64,000 nucleotides of DNA from Luteimonas aquatica (GTDB taxonomy: Bacteria; Pseudomonadota; Gammaproteobacteria; Xanthomonadales; Xanthomonadaceae): the NCBI RefSeq assembly GCF_022662575.1, contig NZ_JALBFU010000001.1, positions 1,119,810-1,183,809 on the forward strand, written 5' to 3'. The notes beneath the pieces were generated by a model that was not told the DNA's origin, did not search any database, and saw only the letters and a list, made by a program, of their open reading frames with translations. Both the position numbers and the translations under genes were made by a program. This document shows, piece by piece, positions 1 to 11,896 of the stretch (position 1 is the first letter of the stretch; each line of letters opens with the position of its first letter).

Positions 1-351
1 ACGCGTTTCCGGCGATACGCAGACCTGGGTGAGTTCGGCGAGAAACGCCGTCTCGCCCGACGCCAGCTTGCCCACGACGGCATACGCGATGGCATGGGTC
101 CGCAGTTCGCGCACGGATACGCGGATCTCGACGTCCGCGTCCCACTCGAGGGGGCTCAGGAATTCGATCGACAATGCGCGCGCGGGCGGGAGCACTCCCA
201 TCTTCATGATTTCCCGCTCCGCCGGGCCGCCGAGTCGATCCGAGAGGAAATCCAGGACCGCCTCCACCACGAAATAACCGAGCCTTGGCGCGTAGATCAC
301 GCCGCCCGGATCGCAGTCTCCAAAGCGGATGCGGCGCTTGGTCATGAACAT
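1..351 (-). CDS. Acyl-CoA thioesterase, hotdog fold (3' end cut by window)
   Basis: Reading the minus strand from 351 to the window edge gives 117 open codons. Near the N-terminus, RIRFGDCDPGGVIYAPRLG matches the active-site strand and helix of 4-hydroxybenzoyl-CoA/YbgC-type hotdog thioesterases, including the Asp followed by a Gly-rich turn. The family hydrolyses acyl-CoA thioesters in the cytoplasm, usually as tetramers; the substrate here is unknown. I chose the ATG at 351 because GGAG lies 6 nt upstream; a second ATG at 345 sits too far from it. The terminator at 418-448 separates it from purA, so it is probably transcribed alone. The C-terminus lies outside the window. Confidence 0.8.
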   Translation of the reverse strand, partial: MFMTKRRIRFGDCDPGGVIYAPRLGYFVVEAVLDFLSDRLGGPAEREIMKMGVLPPARALSIEFLSPLEWDADVEIRVSVRELRTHAIAYAVVGKLASGETAFLAELTQVCVSPETR

Positions 352-417
352 GGCCTACTCCGATGCCCGGTATCCGAACCGGCTCGATCCGCAATATTGC
401 CTGGAGCACGCGCCAAA

Positions 418-448
418 ACAAAAAGCCCGCGTCGCGCGGGCTTTTTGT
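418..448 (-). terminator. Rho-independent terminator of purA
   Basis: A perfect 14-bp stem (acaaaaagcccgcg / cgcgggctttttgt) with a 3-nt loop and A/T tails on both sides lies 28 bp beyond the purA stop codon. It should end purA transcription before the thioesterase gene. Confidence 0.85.
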
Positions 449-475
449 CCATCGCTCGATGCCGCCGACCTCGCC

Positions 476-1891
<1,416 letters not shown>

Positions 1892-2004
1892 TTATCCGGG
1901 TTTCATGGTGCCCTTGCCACCCTGCGCGCGGCCGTTGCCGGCAAGGCGCTGGCGCCGCTCGGCCGCCGTTCAGTGCGGGCGGGCAGCCGCCGCCCCTCCG
2001 TCCG

Positions 2005-2190
2005 TCAGCCGCGCACCAGGAACAGCGCGACCAGGCCGATCGCCAGCAGGATGCCGCCGGCGCGCCGCAGCTTGCGGTCGTCCATCGCGTGCAGCTGCTC
2101 GGCCATGCGCCGCCAGGCGTCGGGAAAGGCGAACAGCAGCAGGCCCTCGAGGATGGCGACCAGGCACAGGGCCGCCAGCATGTCCTTCAT
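2005..2190 (-). CDS. DUF2065 (YjeT-like) small inner-membrane protein
   Basis: 61 residues with two hydrophobic stretches (about residues 4-22 and 44-60) around a charged Arg-rich loop. This matches the YjeT/DUF2065 family found next to hflC in enterobacteria and xanthomonads. The function is unknown; linkage to HflKC suggests a role around the membrane protease complex, which is inference. The ATG at 2190 lies 11 nt after the hflC stop, so it is very likely the last gene of the operon. It overlaps no other gene. Confidence 0.85.
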   Translation of the reverse strand: MKDMLAALCLVAILEGLLLFAFPDAWRRMAEQLHAMDDRKLRRAGGILLAIGLVALFLVRG

Positions 2191-2201
2191 CGCATTGCCC
2201 G

Positions 2202-3065
2202 CTACTTGTCGCTGCGCATGTACTGCAGGAAGGGATCGTTGCGGTCGAGCACGATCACCGCCTTGCCGTCGCTGAACGTGGCGCGATAGGCATCGAGGCT
2301 GCGCTGGAAGGCGTAGAAGCCGGGGTCCTTGTTGGCGGCGGCGCCGTAGATGCGCGTGGCCTCGGCGTCGCCCTCGCCGCGCAGCTTCTGCGCGTCGCGC
2401 TCGGCCTCGGCCAGGATCACGGCGCGGTCGCGGTCGGCCTTGGCCTTGATCGCCTGGGCCTGCTCCTCGCCTTCCGCGCGCAGGCGGCTGGCCACCTGCT
2501 GGCGCTGCGCGCTCATGCGGCGGTAGACGTCCTTGATCACCGTGCTGTCGGTAGGCAGGTCGACCTGCTTGATGCGCAGGTCGACGATGCGTACGCCGAT
2601 GTTGGCCGCGCCCTTGTTGATGGCGTCGAGCTGCTCGCCGATCACTTCGGAGCGGTTGCCCGAGACCACCTGCGACAGCGTGCGCGAGTTGATCTCGTTG
2701 CGCAGCGAGTCGGTGATGATCGGCGCCAGCGTCTTGGTCGCCACTTCCTCGTCGCCGCCGGTGGCGCGGTAGAAGGCGCGCACGTCCTGGATCATGCCCA
2801 CGGCGAAGAAGTCGATGCTCACGTCCTTGCGCTCGGAGGTTAGGTAGCGCTCGGGATCGGCCGGGATCACCTGCAGGCGGCGGTCGAAGACCAGCGCGCG
2901 CTCGATCAGCGGCCATTTGAAATGCAGGCCGGGAGCGATGTCGGTGCGGGTGACGCGGCCGAGGTTGAGCACGATCGCGGTATGGCCTTCGGCCACGACA
3001 TAGACCGAACCCAGCAGGGCCAGGGCCGCGGCGATCAGCACCGGGAGTACAAGATTCAGTCTCAT
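2202..3065 (-). CDS. hflC: HflC, SPFH-domain subunit of the FtsH modulator complex
   Basis: 287 residues. A single N-terminal membrane anchor (about residues 5-24) is followed by an SPFH/band-7 domain with VVAEGHTAIVLNLG and a C-terminal Ala/Glu/Arg-rich coiled coil (AEGEEQAQAIKAKADRDRAV). HflC pairs with HflK in a periplasm-facing inner-membrane complex that surrounds and modulates the AAA protease FtsH, itself encoded at 9233-11131. The start codon overlaps the hflK stop by 4 nt (ATGA), indicating coupled translation. Confidence 0.96.
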   Translation of the reverse strand: MRLNLVLPVLIAAALALLGSVYVVAEGHTAIVLNLGRVTRTDIAPGLHFKWPLIERALVFDRRLQVIPADPERYLTSERKDVSIDFFAVGMIQDVRAFYRATGGDEEVATKTLAPIITDSLRNEINSRTLSQVVSGNRSEVIGEQLDAINKGAANIGVRIVDLRIKQVDLPTDSTVIKDVYRRMSAQRQQVASRLRAEGEEQAQAIKAKADRDRAVILAEAERDAQKLRGEGDAEATRIYGAAANKDPGFYAFQRSLDAYRATFSDGKAVIVLDRNDPFLQYMRSDK

Positions 3066-4198
3066 CGGCCGGGCTCCTCGTCACGGCTGCTGCGCGACGT
3101 CCGTTCGCCGCGCGGATCGGCATCGCCCGGCGTGGCGCTGACGGTGGGGGCGATCATGTCGGGCGTGATGACCGGCGAGGCGGCAGCGGAGGCGCCGCCG
3201 CCCTGCCCCACCATCGGCACGTAGATCAGCTGGCGGCTGTCGCCGCCGACGATCTTGCGGTTGTTCGCCAGCACCTGCTGCACGGCCTCCAGCCACAGGC
3301 GCTTGCGCGTGACCTCGGGCGCGCCGCGGTACTGTTCCACCAGCAGCGAGAAGCGCTCGGCGTCGCCGGTGGCGCGGGCGATGGCCGCGGTCTTGTAGCC
3401 CTCGGCCACGGTGCGCACACCGGCGGCCTGGCCGCGCGCCTCGGGCACCAGCTTGGCGGCGTAGGCCTGCGCTTCGCTGATGGAGCGGTCCTTGTCCTGC
3501 TGCGCGCTGTTGACGTCGTCGAAGGCCGGCTTCACCTCTTCCGGCGGCCGGGCGTTGGGCAGGTTGAGCTCGGTGACGTACAGGCCGGTGCGGTAGGCGT
3601 CCAGCGACTTCTGCAGCTGCGTCTTGGCCGAGACCGCGAGCTGCTCGCGCGCGCCGAGCACGGTATCGAGGCTGGAGCGCCCGATCTGCTCGCGCACGGT
3701 GGACAGGGCCGCCTGCTCCAGCACCTCGCGGCTGTTGCGGGTGCCGAACAGGAATTTCTGCGGGTCGTTGATGCGGTACTGCACGTTGATGTCGACGCGG
3801 ACGATGTTCTCGTCCGAGGTGAGCACCAGCACGCTCTCGCCGAAGCTCTGGATCTTGGTCGCCTGGACCTTGGTGACGCGCTCGATCGGCCAGGGCAGCT
3901 TGAAATGCGGGCCGGGCTGCAGCACGCGCGAGAACAGGCCGAAGCGCAGCACCACGCCGCGCTCCTGCTCGGCCACCAGCACGAAGCCGCTGAAGGCCAG
4001 CCACAATACCGCGGCCAGGCCGATCCAGCGCCAGGGACCGCCGCCGGGCAGGCCGCGCAGGTTGTTGAACCAGTCGCCGAATCCGCCGCCGCCACCGCGG
4101 CCGCGCCTGGACTGCCAGGGGTTGCGCTGCTGCCCGTTCCTGCCGGATCCGTCCTCGTCTTTCTTCGGGCTGCCGCTACCGGGGGTGTTCCAGGCCAT
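3062..4198 (-). CDS. hflK: HflK, SPFH-domain subunit of the FtsH modulator complex
   Basis: 378 residues. A Gly/Arg/Asn-rich cytoplasmic N-terminus (about residues 1-60) precedes one membrane span (WIGLAAVLWLAFSGFVLVA) and an SPFH domain starting VAEQERGVVLRFG. The C-terminal region ends in a polar Arg/Ser tail. Partner of HflC in the complex that holds FtsH. It is the longer subunit, as usual, and overlaps hflC by 4 nt. About 120 bp separate it from hflX; no terminator is obvious there. Confidence 0.96.
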   Translation of the reverse strand: MAWNTPGSGSPKKDEDGSGRNGQQRNPWQSRRGRGGGGGFGDWFNNLRGLPGGGPWRWIGLAAVLWLAFSGFVLVAEQERGVVLRFGLFSRVLQPGPHFKLPWPIERVTKVQATKIQSFGESVLVLTSDENIVRVDINVQYRINDPQKFLFGTRNSREVLEQAALSTVREQIGRSSLDTVLGAREQLAVSAKTQLQKSLDAYRTGLYVTELNLPNARPPEEVKPAFDDVNSAQQDKDRSISEAQAYAAKLVPEARGQAAGVRTVAEGYKTAAIARATGDAERFSLLVEQYRGAPEVTRKRLWLEAVQQVLANNRKIVGGDSRQLIYVPMVGQGGGASAAASPVITPDMIAPTVSATPGDADPRGERTSRSSRDEEPGR

Positions 4199-4318
4199 GC
4201 CTGCTCCAATCTGGGAAGTTGCCGCGCGGCCTGGTCGGGGGCCGGCGCGACAGTTTACTGAAGGTTGGGCCGGGACCGCCCGGACACAAGCACCCGCCGT
4301 CGGACGGGAGCGCCACGC

Positions 4319-5707
4319 TCATGCCCGGTCGGGACGTGCCGGATCAAGACGCCTTGAATCGGGCTCGTTGAAACCCGGGCTTGCCGGATCGGCATCGGCC
4401 AGCAGCGCCAGCAGCGGCGCGCCGTCGGCCTGCCCGGCCAGGCGCTCGGCGTCGGCCAGGGCGAGATCGACTTCCAGCGTCCAGCCGTGTTCGTCGTGCG
4501 TCTCGCCGCGGATCGCATCCAGCGCGTGCAGGCGTGCGCGCAGACGCCCGGCCGAGGGCGGCAGGCGCAGCTCGGCCCGGACCCGGCGCAGGCCCAGGCG
4601 CGCGGCCAGCGCCGTGCGCAGCAGGTCGAGGCCGATCCCGTCGCGCGCGGATATCCATACGCGATCGCGCGCGGCCGCATCCGCGTCCTCGCCGCCGGGA
4701 CGGTCGTGCCGAGGCTGCACCCCCTCGGGCCTGTCGGTGTCGATCCTGTCGATCTTGTTGTAGACCAGCAACTGCGGAATCTCGCCCGCGCCGATCTCGT
4801 GCAGCACGGCATCGACCTGGGCGACGCGCTCCTCGCGCAGCGGGTCGGCGGCGTCGATGACGTGCACCAGCAGGTCGGCCTCGCGCGCCTCCGACAGCGT
4901 GGAGCGGAAGGCGGCGACCAGCTCGTGCGGCAGGTCGCGCACGAAGCCGACCGTGTCGGCCAGCACGATGTCGCCGCCGGGCAGCACGACGCGGCGCACG
5001 GTCGGATCGAGGGTGGCGAACAGCTGGTCGGCGGCGTAGGCCCCGGCGCCGGTGAGCGCGTTGAACAGGGTCGACTTGCCGGCGTTGGTGTAGCCGACCA
5101 GGGCCACGCGCGGCATCTCGCTGCGCACGCGCGCGCGGCGCATCTGCGTGCGCTGCACCTCCACCTTCTCCAGGCGCTTTTGCAGCTGCTCCACGCGCTT
5201 TTGCAGCAGGCGGCGGTCGGTCTCGAGCTGGGTCTCGCCCGGACCGCGCAGGCCGATGGAGCCGCCGCGCTGGCGCTCCAGGTGGGTCCAGCCGCGCACC
5301 AGGCGCGTGGCCATGTGGCGCAGCTGCGCCAGCTCGACCTGCAGCTTGCCCTCATGGCTGTGCGCGCGCTGAGCGAAGATGTCCAGGATCAGGCCGGTGC
5401 GGTCGACCACGCGCCGCTCCAGCGCCTTCTCCAGGTTGCGTTCCTGGCCGGGCGTGAGCGGGTGGTTGACCAGTACCAGGTCGGCGCCGCTGGCGTCGGC
5501 GGCCGCCTTCACCTCGGCGAGCTTGCCGCTGCCGATCAGGGTGGCCGGATTGGGGCGGTCGATGCGCGCGGTCAGCACCGCCGCGACGCCGGCCCCCGCG
5601 GAGCGCGCCAGATCGGCGAATTCCTCCAGCACGCCCTCGTCCGGCGGTCCGCCGGCGTGGGGTTGGATCAGCAGCGCGTGTTCGCCCTTGCGGGAGCGTT
5701 CAAACAA
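4319..5707 (-). CDS. hflX: GTPase HflX, ribosome-splitting factor
   Basis: 462 residues. The HflX-specific N-terminal domain contains NHPLTPGQERNLEKAL, followed by the glycine-rich GSIGLRGPGETQLETDRR and a G domain with VGYTNAGKSTLFNAL (G1), DTVGFVRDLPHELVAAF (G3) and NKID (G4). HflX binds 50S subunits and splits stalled or hibernating 70S ribosomes, for example after heat stress. The likely start is TTG at 5707 (M-F-E-R-S-R-K-G), 31 nt after the hfq stop; no better ATG keeps the conserved N-terminus. Downstream of hfq as in E. coli. Confidence 0.95.
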   Translation of the reverse strand: MFERSRKGEHALLIQPHAGGPPDEGVLEEFADLARSAGAGVAAVLTARIDRPNPATLIGSGKLAEVKAAADASGADLVLVNHPLTPGQERNLEKALERRVVDRTGLILDIFAQRAHSHEGKLQVELAQLRHMATRLVRGWTHLERQRGGSIGLRGPGETQLETDRRLLQKRVEQLQKRLEKVEVQRTQMRRARVRSEMPRVALVGYTNAGKSTLFNALTGAGAYAADQLFATLDPTVRRVVLPGGDIVLADTVGFVRDLPHELVAAFRSTLSEAREADLLVHVIDAADPLREERVAQVDAVLHEIGAGEIPQLLVYNKIDRIDTDRPEGVQPRHDRPGGEDADAAARDRVWISARDGIGLDLLRTALAARLGLRRVRAELRLPPSAGRLRARLHALDAIRGETHDEHGWTLEVDLALADAERLAGQADGAPLLALLADADPASPGFNEPDSRRLDPARPDRA

Positions 5708-5738
5708 GAGCGTTCAGGCCTCTGGTGTTCGGGTGGGT

Positions 5739-6020
5739 CTATTCGGCTTCGTCGCCGTCGGCTTCGGTCGCGGTGCCATCGCCAGGCTGGACATAGCCGC
5801 CGCCCGGACCCACGCGCACGTTGCGCGCCGGCACCACCGTGGAGATCGCGTGCTTGTAGACCATCTGGCTGACGGTGTTGCGCAGCAGCACGACGAACTG
5901 GTCGAAGGATTCTACCGTGCCCTGCAGTTTGATGCCGTTGACCAGATAGATCGAGACCGGCACACGCTCGCGCCGCAGCGCGTTCAGGAATGGATCCTGG
6001 AGAGATTGCCCCTTAGACAT
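5739..6020 (-). CDS. hfq: RNA chaperone Hfq
   Basis: 93 residues. Sm1 motif ([20 protein letters not shown]) and Sm2 motif ([10 protein letters not shown]) are intact, including the proximal-face YKHAI residues and the rim region. A short acidic C-terminal tail (EADGDEAE) follows. Hexameric Hfq pairs small RNAs with mRNAs. The leader is rich in AAC/AAT repeats, the type of ARN-like sequence the Hfq distal face binds, so autoregulation is possible. It starts the hfq-hflX-hflK-hflC-DUF2065 run. Confidence 0.98.
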   Translation of the reverse strand: MSKGQSLQDPFLNALRRERVPVSIYLVNGIKLQGTVESFDQFVVLLRNTVSQMVYKHAISTVVPARNVRVGPGGGYVQPGDGTATEADGDEAE

Positions 6021-6106
6021 TGTTTTTTCTCAGCTTGGTTATTGTTGTTATGGCTTGCGCCCCAACGCCCGACCCGTATCCCCACGGCGGCGCAAGCGAT
6101 GTTATA
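6021..6106 (-). promoter_or_regulatory. Putative hfq promoter and A-rich 5' leader
   Basis: On the minus strand TATAAC (6106-6101) resembles a -10 box; no convincing -35 is seen. The leader that would follow ends in an A-rich run with AACAACAATAAC just before the hfq ATG, in contrast to the GC-rich surroundings. It could serve ribosome access or Hfq binding; both are inferences. Confidence 0.4.
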
Positions 6107-6239
6107 CAACAGTTGGGCGATGTTGGCCGCATGATGGTGACGCATGTCGCGGAATGGTCCGCCCGGTCGCGACGCCGGCCATGGGCCGCTCGGCCAGCCT
6201 CCCGCCTCGCGGGTGCCCCACGCCCCTCGCCCCGCCCGT

Positions 6240-7205
6240 TCAGCCTACGCGCTTGCCGAGGAACAGCGAGACGGCGGCTTCCAGCCGCGGCCGGTCCGTG
6301 GCCGGGTCGAACCACCGGGCATCCAGCTCCCCGCGCAGCCAGGTGATCTGGCGCTTGGCAAGCTGGCGGGTGGCGAAGATCGCGCGGTCGCGGAAATCGG
6401 CAGCCGGCGTGGCGCCGTCCAGATGCGCCCAGGCCTGGCGATAGCCCACCGCCCGGACCGCCGGCAGCTCGTCCGGGCGCGGGTGCGCCCGCAGTTGCGG
6501 CAGCGCCCGCAGGCGCCGCACCTCTTCCAGGAAGCCCGCCGCCAGCATCGCGTCGAAGCGCTCGGCAATGCGGGCATGCAGCACGGCGCGCTCGCGCGGC
6601 GCCACCACCAGCTTGAGCACCCGGCACGGCAGCCGCGCCGGCGAGACCGCGTCGCGCTGCCATGCGCTGATCGGCCGGCCGCTGATGCGGTGGACCTCCA
6701 GCGCGCGCTGGATGCGCTGCGCATCGCCGGCCCGGATCTTGGCCGCCGCGGCCGGATCCACGCGCGCCAGTTCCGCGTGCAGGGCAGGCCAGCCGCGCGC
6801 CGCCGCTTCGGCCGCGATGGCCGCACGAACCTCGGCGTCGGCTTCGGGCATCGGCGCCAGGCCCTGCAGCAGCGCGCGGAAATACAGGCCGGTGCCGCCG
6901 GCCAGGATCGGCATGCCGCCGCGGGCGAGGATGCCGGCGACGGCGCGGCGGGCGTCCTCGGCGAACTCGGCGGCCGAGTACGCCTGCCAGGGATCGCGCA
7001 CGTCGATCAGATGATGCGCAATCCCGCCCCGCTCCTCGGCCGTCGGCTTGGCCGCGCCGATGTCGAGCCCCCGATACACCAGGGCGGAGTCGACGCTGAC
7101 GATCTCGCCGCCCAGGCGCCGCGCCCATTCCAGCGCCAGCGCGGTCTTGCCCGACGCGGTGGGGCCCATAATGGCGATGGCGGGCAAACGGGCATCAGCC
7201 CCCAT
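6240..7205 (-). CDS. miaA: tRNA dimethylallyltransferase
   Basis: 321 residues. [19 protein letters not shown] is the P-loop, followed by [18 protein letters not shown], the hallmark of MiaA, then [13 protein letters not shown]. The enzyme transfers the dimethylallyl group to A37 of tRNAs reading UNN codons. It lies upstream of hfq, as in E. coli, with 219 bp between them. The start at 7205 gives the conserved short lead before the P-loop. A plus-strand gene starts 61 bp away, so the spacer must hold divergent promoters. Confidence 0.96.
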   Translation of the reverse strand: MGADARLPAIAIMGPTASGKTALALEWARRLGGEIVSVDSALVYRGLDIGAAKPTAEERGGIAHHLIDVRDPWQAYSAAEFAEDARRAVAGILARGGMPILAGGTGLYFRALLQGLAPMPEADAEVRAAIAAEAAARGWPALHAELARVDPAAAAKIRAGDAQRIQRALEVHRISGRPISAWQRDAVSPARLPCRVLKLVVAPRERAVLHARIAERFDAMLAAGFLEEVRRLRALPQLRAHPRPDELPAVRAVGYRQAWAHLDGATPAADFRDRAIFATRQLAKRQITWLRGELDARWFDPATDRPRLEAAVSLFLGKRVG

Positions 7206-7266
7206 CGGGCGCCCTCCCGCGAAAGGGCATCCTGGTGCTCTGGAATACGTGCGCCATTGCCTGGGG

Positions 7267-8025
7267 ATGATCGTCTTGAAGCCGTCTCGCTGGAGAACTT
7301 ACCCGAAACCTTCCCCGTATGCGGCTCTCTGCCTGGCGCTCGCGCTTGCTTCATCGTCCGCGAATGCCGGCAAGCCCGACCCGGAGAAGCTCGATCGGGC
7401 CCGGCAGGGCTATCTGAGTCCGGCGGAATTTCGCGCCAGATATCCTGCGCCCCCGCTGCTGGACGAAGCGGTCACGGCCTTCTCGCAGGCGCATCGCTAC
7501 CTGATCGACAGGTCCATCAAAGGGTTTTCCGCCGACGTCGTTCTCGTCGCTCCCGACGGAACCATGGGCTACGGCACCGACTACTACCTCGGCGGTGCCA
7601 GGCGCCGGCTTCGCGAGATCCGTCCCGGCCACGAAGCCATTGCCATCGATGCAACCGTTTGCAGAAGGACGCTTTCCGCGCCGGCATGGCAATGCGATCC
7701 GCATACCGACGGCTTCTATCTCGGCCTTCCGAAGATTTATCGCGACGCGATCCTCGACGTCGAGCATGGCCGGCTGCTCTGCAAGACCGGGATCTGCGAC
7801 GCATACCGGATCAAGCAGGCCTATACCCTGGCCAACGATGGCGTCGCCATTACCGCCGTGCCCGAGACCTATTTCCACATCTATACGCTCACACGCGACC
7901 AGGACGGCAAGCCGATCGTATTCGCGGAGCGATATTCCACCACCTGGCAACGGACGATGCCCGATGCCACCTACGTCTTCGACTTCGATACGCCGATCGA
8001 GCCTTTCGACCTGCCCAGCGAATGA
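7267..8025 (+). CDS. Secreted protein of unknown function
   Basis: 252 residues from the ATG at 7267. A basic N-terminus and hydrophobic stretch ([17 protein letters not shown]) look like a Sec signal peptide cleaved after residue 34. The mature part starts [17 protein letters not shown] and has scattered cysteines ([12 protein letters not shown] and CKTGIC), suggesting disulfides outside the cytoplasm. I recognise no domain. It is divergent from miaA and convergent with folP. The run of G before the ATG is a poor ribosome-binding site, so the exact start is uncertain. GC content is lower than in its neighbours, hinting at recent acquisition. Confidence 0.7.
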   Translation: MIVLKPSRWRTYPKPSPYAALCLALALASSSANAGKPDPEKLDRARQGYLSPAEFRARYPAPPLLDEAVTAFSQAHRYLIDRSIKGFSADVVLVAPDGTMGYGTDYYLGGARRRLREIRPGHEAIAIDATVCRRTLSAPAWQCDPHTDGFYLGLPKIYRDAILDVEHGRLLCKTGICDAYRIKQAYTLANDGVAITAVPETYFHIYTLTRDQDGKPIVFAERYSTTWQRTMPDATYVFDFDTPIEPFDLPSE

Positions 8026-8058
8026 AGCGCATCCGCCTCGCCGCGGCGGAACGAAGCC

Positions 8059-8958
8059 TCAGATCTCGTCAGGCCAGCGGATATCCGGACCTGGCGTCTT
8101 AGCGCGCGGCGTCGGCACCGCCGCGACGGCGGTCCATACCTTGAGCGCGTCCACGGTCGCGGCGACGTCGTGCACGCGCAGCAGCATGGCGCCGCGCTGG
8201 GCCGCGATCAGCGCGGCGGCGACCGAGCCGTGCACGCGCTCGGCCGGCGCCGCGCGGCCGGTCAGATCGCCGATGCTGCGCTTGCGCGACAGCCCGGCCA
8301 GCACCGGCACGCCGAGTTCGGTGAAGCGCTGCAGCCGGGCCAGCAGCGCGAGGTTGTGATCGCGCGTCTTGCCGAAGCCGAAACCGGGGTCGACGACGAT
8401 ACGCTTCCTGGCGATGCCCGCCATTTCCGCCGCGAACAGGCGCTCGGCCAGGAAGCGATGCACCTCGCCGACCACGTCGTCGTATTCGGGCGCATCCTGC
8501 ATCGAGCGCGGCTCGCCCAGCATGTGCATCAGCACCACCGGCACGCCCAGCGCCGCGGCGGCATCGAGGGCGCCTTCGCGGCGCAGCGCGTAAACGTCGT
8601 TGATCATGCCGGCGCCGGCGGCGACCGCCGCGCGCATCACCTCCGGCTTCGAGGTGTCGACGCTGACCGGCAGCGCGGTTTCGCGCGCCAGGCGCTCGAC
8701 GACGGGAACCACGCGCCGCAGCTCCTCCTCCAGCGGCACCTCGTCCGCGCCGGGGCGCGTCGACTCGCCGCCGACGTCGAGCGCGTCCGCGCCCTCCTCC
8801 GCCAATCGAAGCCCGTGCGCGACGGCGGCCTCGGCGCTGTGGTGCGCGCCGCCGTCGGAGAACGAATCCGGCGTCACGTTGACGATGCCCAGCACGCGCG
8901 GCCGATCGAGCGTCAGCACGCGTCCGGCGCAGTCCAGCTGCGGCGAGGCGTCGAACAT
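8059..8958 (-). CDS. folP: Dihydropteroate synthase
   Basis: 299 residues. VLGIVNVTPDSFSDGG near residue 22 is the pterin-binding signature. DVGGESTRPGA, SVDTSKPEVM, INDVYALR and IVVDPGFGFGKT follow in the expected order of the TIM barrel. FolP joins p-aminobenzoate to the pterin pyrophosphate in folate synthesis and is the sulfonamide target. The ATG at 8958 overlaps the stop of the preceding small gene (TGATG), so translation is probably coupled. It follows ftsH, as in most gammaproteobacteria, but with a terminator and a small gene in between. Confidence 0.96.
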   Translation of the reverse strand: MFDASPQLDCAGRVLTLDRPRVLGIVNVTPDSFSDGGAHHSAEAAVAHGLRLAEEGADALDVGGESTRPGADEVPLEEELRRVVPVVERLARETALPVSVDTSKPEVMRAAVAAGAGMINDVYALRREGALDAAAALGVPVVLMHMLGEPRSMQDAPEYDDVVGEVHRFLAERLFAAEMAGIARKRIVVDPGFGFGKTRDHNLALLARLQRFTELGVPVLAGLSRKRSIGDLTGRAAPAERVHGSVAAALIAAQRGAMLLRVHDVAATVDALKVWTAVAAVPTPRAKTPGPDIRWPDEI

Positions 8959-9161
8959 CAGTCCGCCTGTGCCTTGGTCTTCTTCTTCGCGCTCGCGCCG
9001 TCCATGCCGGCGCCGAGCACCACGCCCAGCGCCACGCCGATCCCGACGCCCATGACCAGGTTGTCGAATGCCAGGCCGATCGCCGCGCCGAGCGCGGTGC
9101 CCAGGGCGATGCCGGTGCCGATCTTCGAGGTTGCCTGCGCCGCAGTCTTGTCCTGCTCCAT
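8958..9161 (-). CDS. Glycine-zipper membrane protein, 67 aa
   Basis: 67 residues with two alternating Gly/Ala/Val segments (GTGIALGTALGAAIGLAF and MGVGIGVALGVVLGAGM), the small-residue spacing of glycine-zipper membrane helices, and a charged KKKTKAQAD tail. No signal peptide. It probably forms a helical hairpin in the inner membrane; the role is unknown. It sits between the ftsH terminator and folP, and its stop overlaps the folP start by 1 nt. A dedicated promoter in the short gap before it is not evident. Confidence 0.75.
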   Translation of the reverse strand: MEQDKTAAQATSKIGTGIALGTALGAAIGLAFDNLVMGVGIGVALGVVLGAGMDGASAKKKTKAQAD

Positions 9162-9178
9162 CCCGCCCCCGCAAAAGA

Positions 9179-9206
9179 AAAAGGCCAGAGCGGACTCTGG
9201 CCTTTT
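9179..9206 (-). terminator. Rho-independent terminator of ftsH
   Basis: Perfect 12-bp stem (aaaaggccagag / ctctggcctttt) with loop cgga, 26 bp beyond the ftsH stop, with T-runs on both strands. Confidence 0.85.
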
Positions 9207-9232
9207 CGACTGCCGATCGCAACGCCCGGGCG

Positions 9233-11131
<1,899 letters not shown>

Positions 11132-11161
11132 CCAGTTTCGCTCCGCGGCACCGCCGCTACC

Positions 11162-11809
11162 TTACTTCATCTGCGCCAGTTTGCCCTGCGCCAGGGCATA
11201 GACTTCCGGCGAACGCTTGCGCGAGGCCGCCGGCTTGCGGACCGCCACCTTGGCATAGCGCCGCCGCAGCTCCCGCACGTAATCGTCGAATCCCGCGCCC
11301 TGGAACAGCTTGATCAGGAACGCGCCGCCGGTGCGCAGGTGGTGATCGGCGAAGTCCATCGCCAACTCCGCCAGGTGCATGGCCCGCGGCTGGTCGACGA
11401 CGTCCACGCCACTCTTATTGGGGGCCATATCGGACAGGACAAGGTCGACAGGACGGCCGTCCAGGCTGGTCTCAAGCTGCGATAAGACGGCTTCCTCCCT
11501 GAAGTCGCCATGAAGGAACTCGACCCCGGCCAGCGGCGGCATCTCCAGGATGTCCAGGGCCACCACGCGCCCCGGCTGCGCCGGGGCCAGGCGGTCGAGT
11601 TCCTGGCGCACCCACTGCGACCAGCCACCCGGGGCGGCGCCCAGATCGACCACCACCATCCCGGGCTTGAGCAGGTGGTCGCGCTCGACCAGCTCCTCCA
11701 GCTTGTAGGCCGCGCGCGAGCGCATCCCCTCGGCCTGCGCCTTTTTGACGTAGGGGTCGGAGAAATGCTCTTGCAGCCAGCGGCGGCTGCTTTTGCTGCG
11801 GGTGGCCAT
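11162..11809 (-). CDS. rlmE: 23S rRNA 2'-O-ribose methyltransferase RlmE (FtsJ)
   Basis: 215 residues. SRAAYKLEEL, the SAM-binding VVDLGAAPGGWSQW, LSDMAPNKSGV and FLIKLFQGAGFDDYV carry the K-D-K-E catalytic tetrad of RrmJ/FtsJ enzymes. RlmE methylates U2552 of 23S rRNA late in 50S assembly and is heat-induced in E. coli. It is co-transcribed with ftsH (30 nt gap) and divergent from yhbY, the same arrangement as in E. coli. The start at 11809 gives the usual short basic N-terminus. Confidence 0.97.
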   Translation of the reverse strand: MATRSKSSRRWLQEHFSDPYVKKAQAEGMRSRAAYKLEELVERDHLLKPGMVVVDLGAAPGGWSQWVRQELDRLAPAQPGRVVALDILEMPPLAGVEFLHGDFREEAVLSQLETSLDGRPVDLVLSDMAPNKSGVDVVDQPRAMHLAELAMDFADHHLRTGGAFLIKLFQGAGFDDYVRELRRRYAKVAVRKPAASRKRSPEVYALAQGKLAQMK

Positions 11810-11851
11810 GCGGCGGGGGAAATGCCTGCAAATCAGGGCTTTGCGGGCAGT

Positions 11852-11857
11852 TATGAT
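11852..11857 (+). promoter_or_regulatory. Putative -10 box for yhbY
   Basis: TATGAT lies 39 nt before the yhbY ATG in the rlmE/yhbY divergent spacer. No good -35 match was found at 16-18 nt spacing, so this is tentative. Confidence 0.35.
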
Positions 11858-11896
11858 ACTCTGTCCGCCACTTCATAACGTATCGGGTTGCCACCC

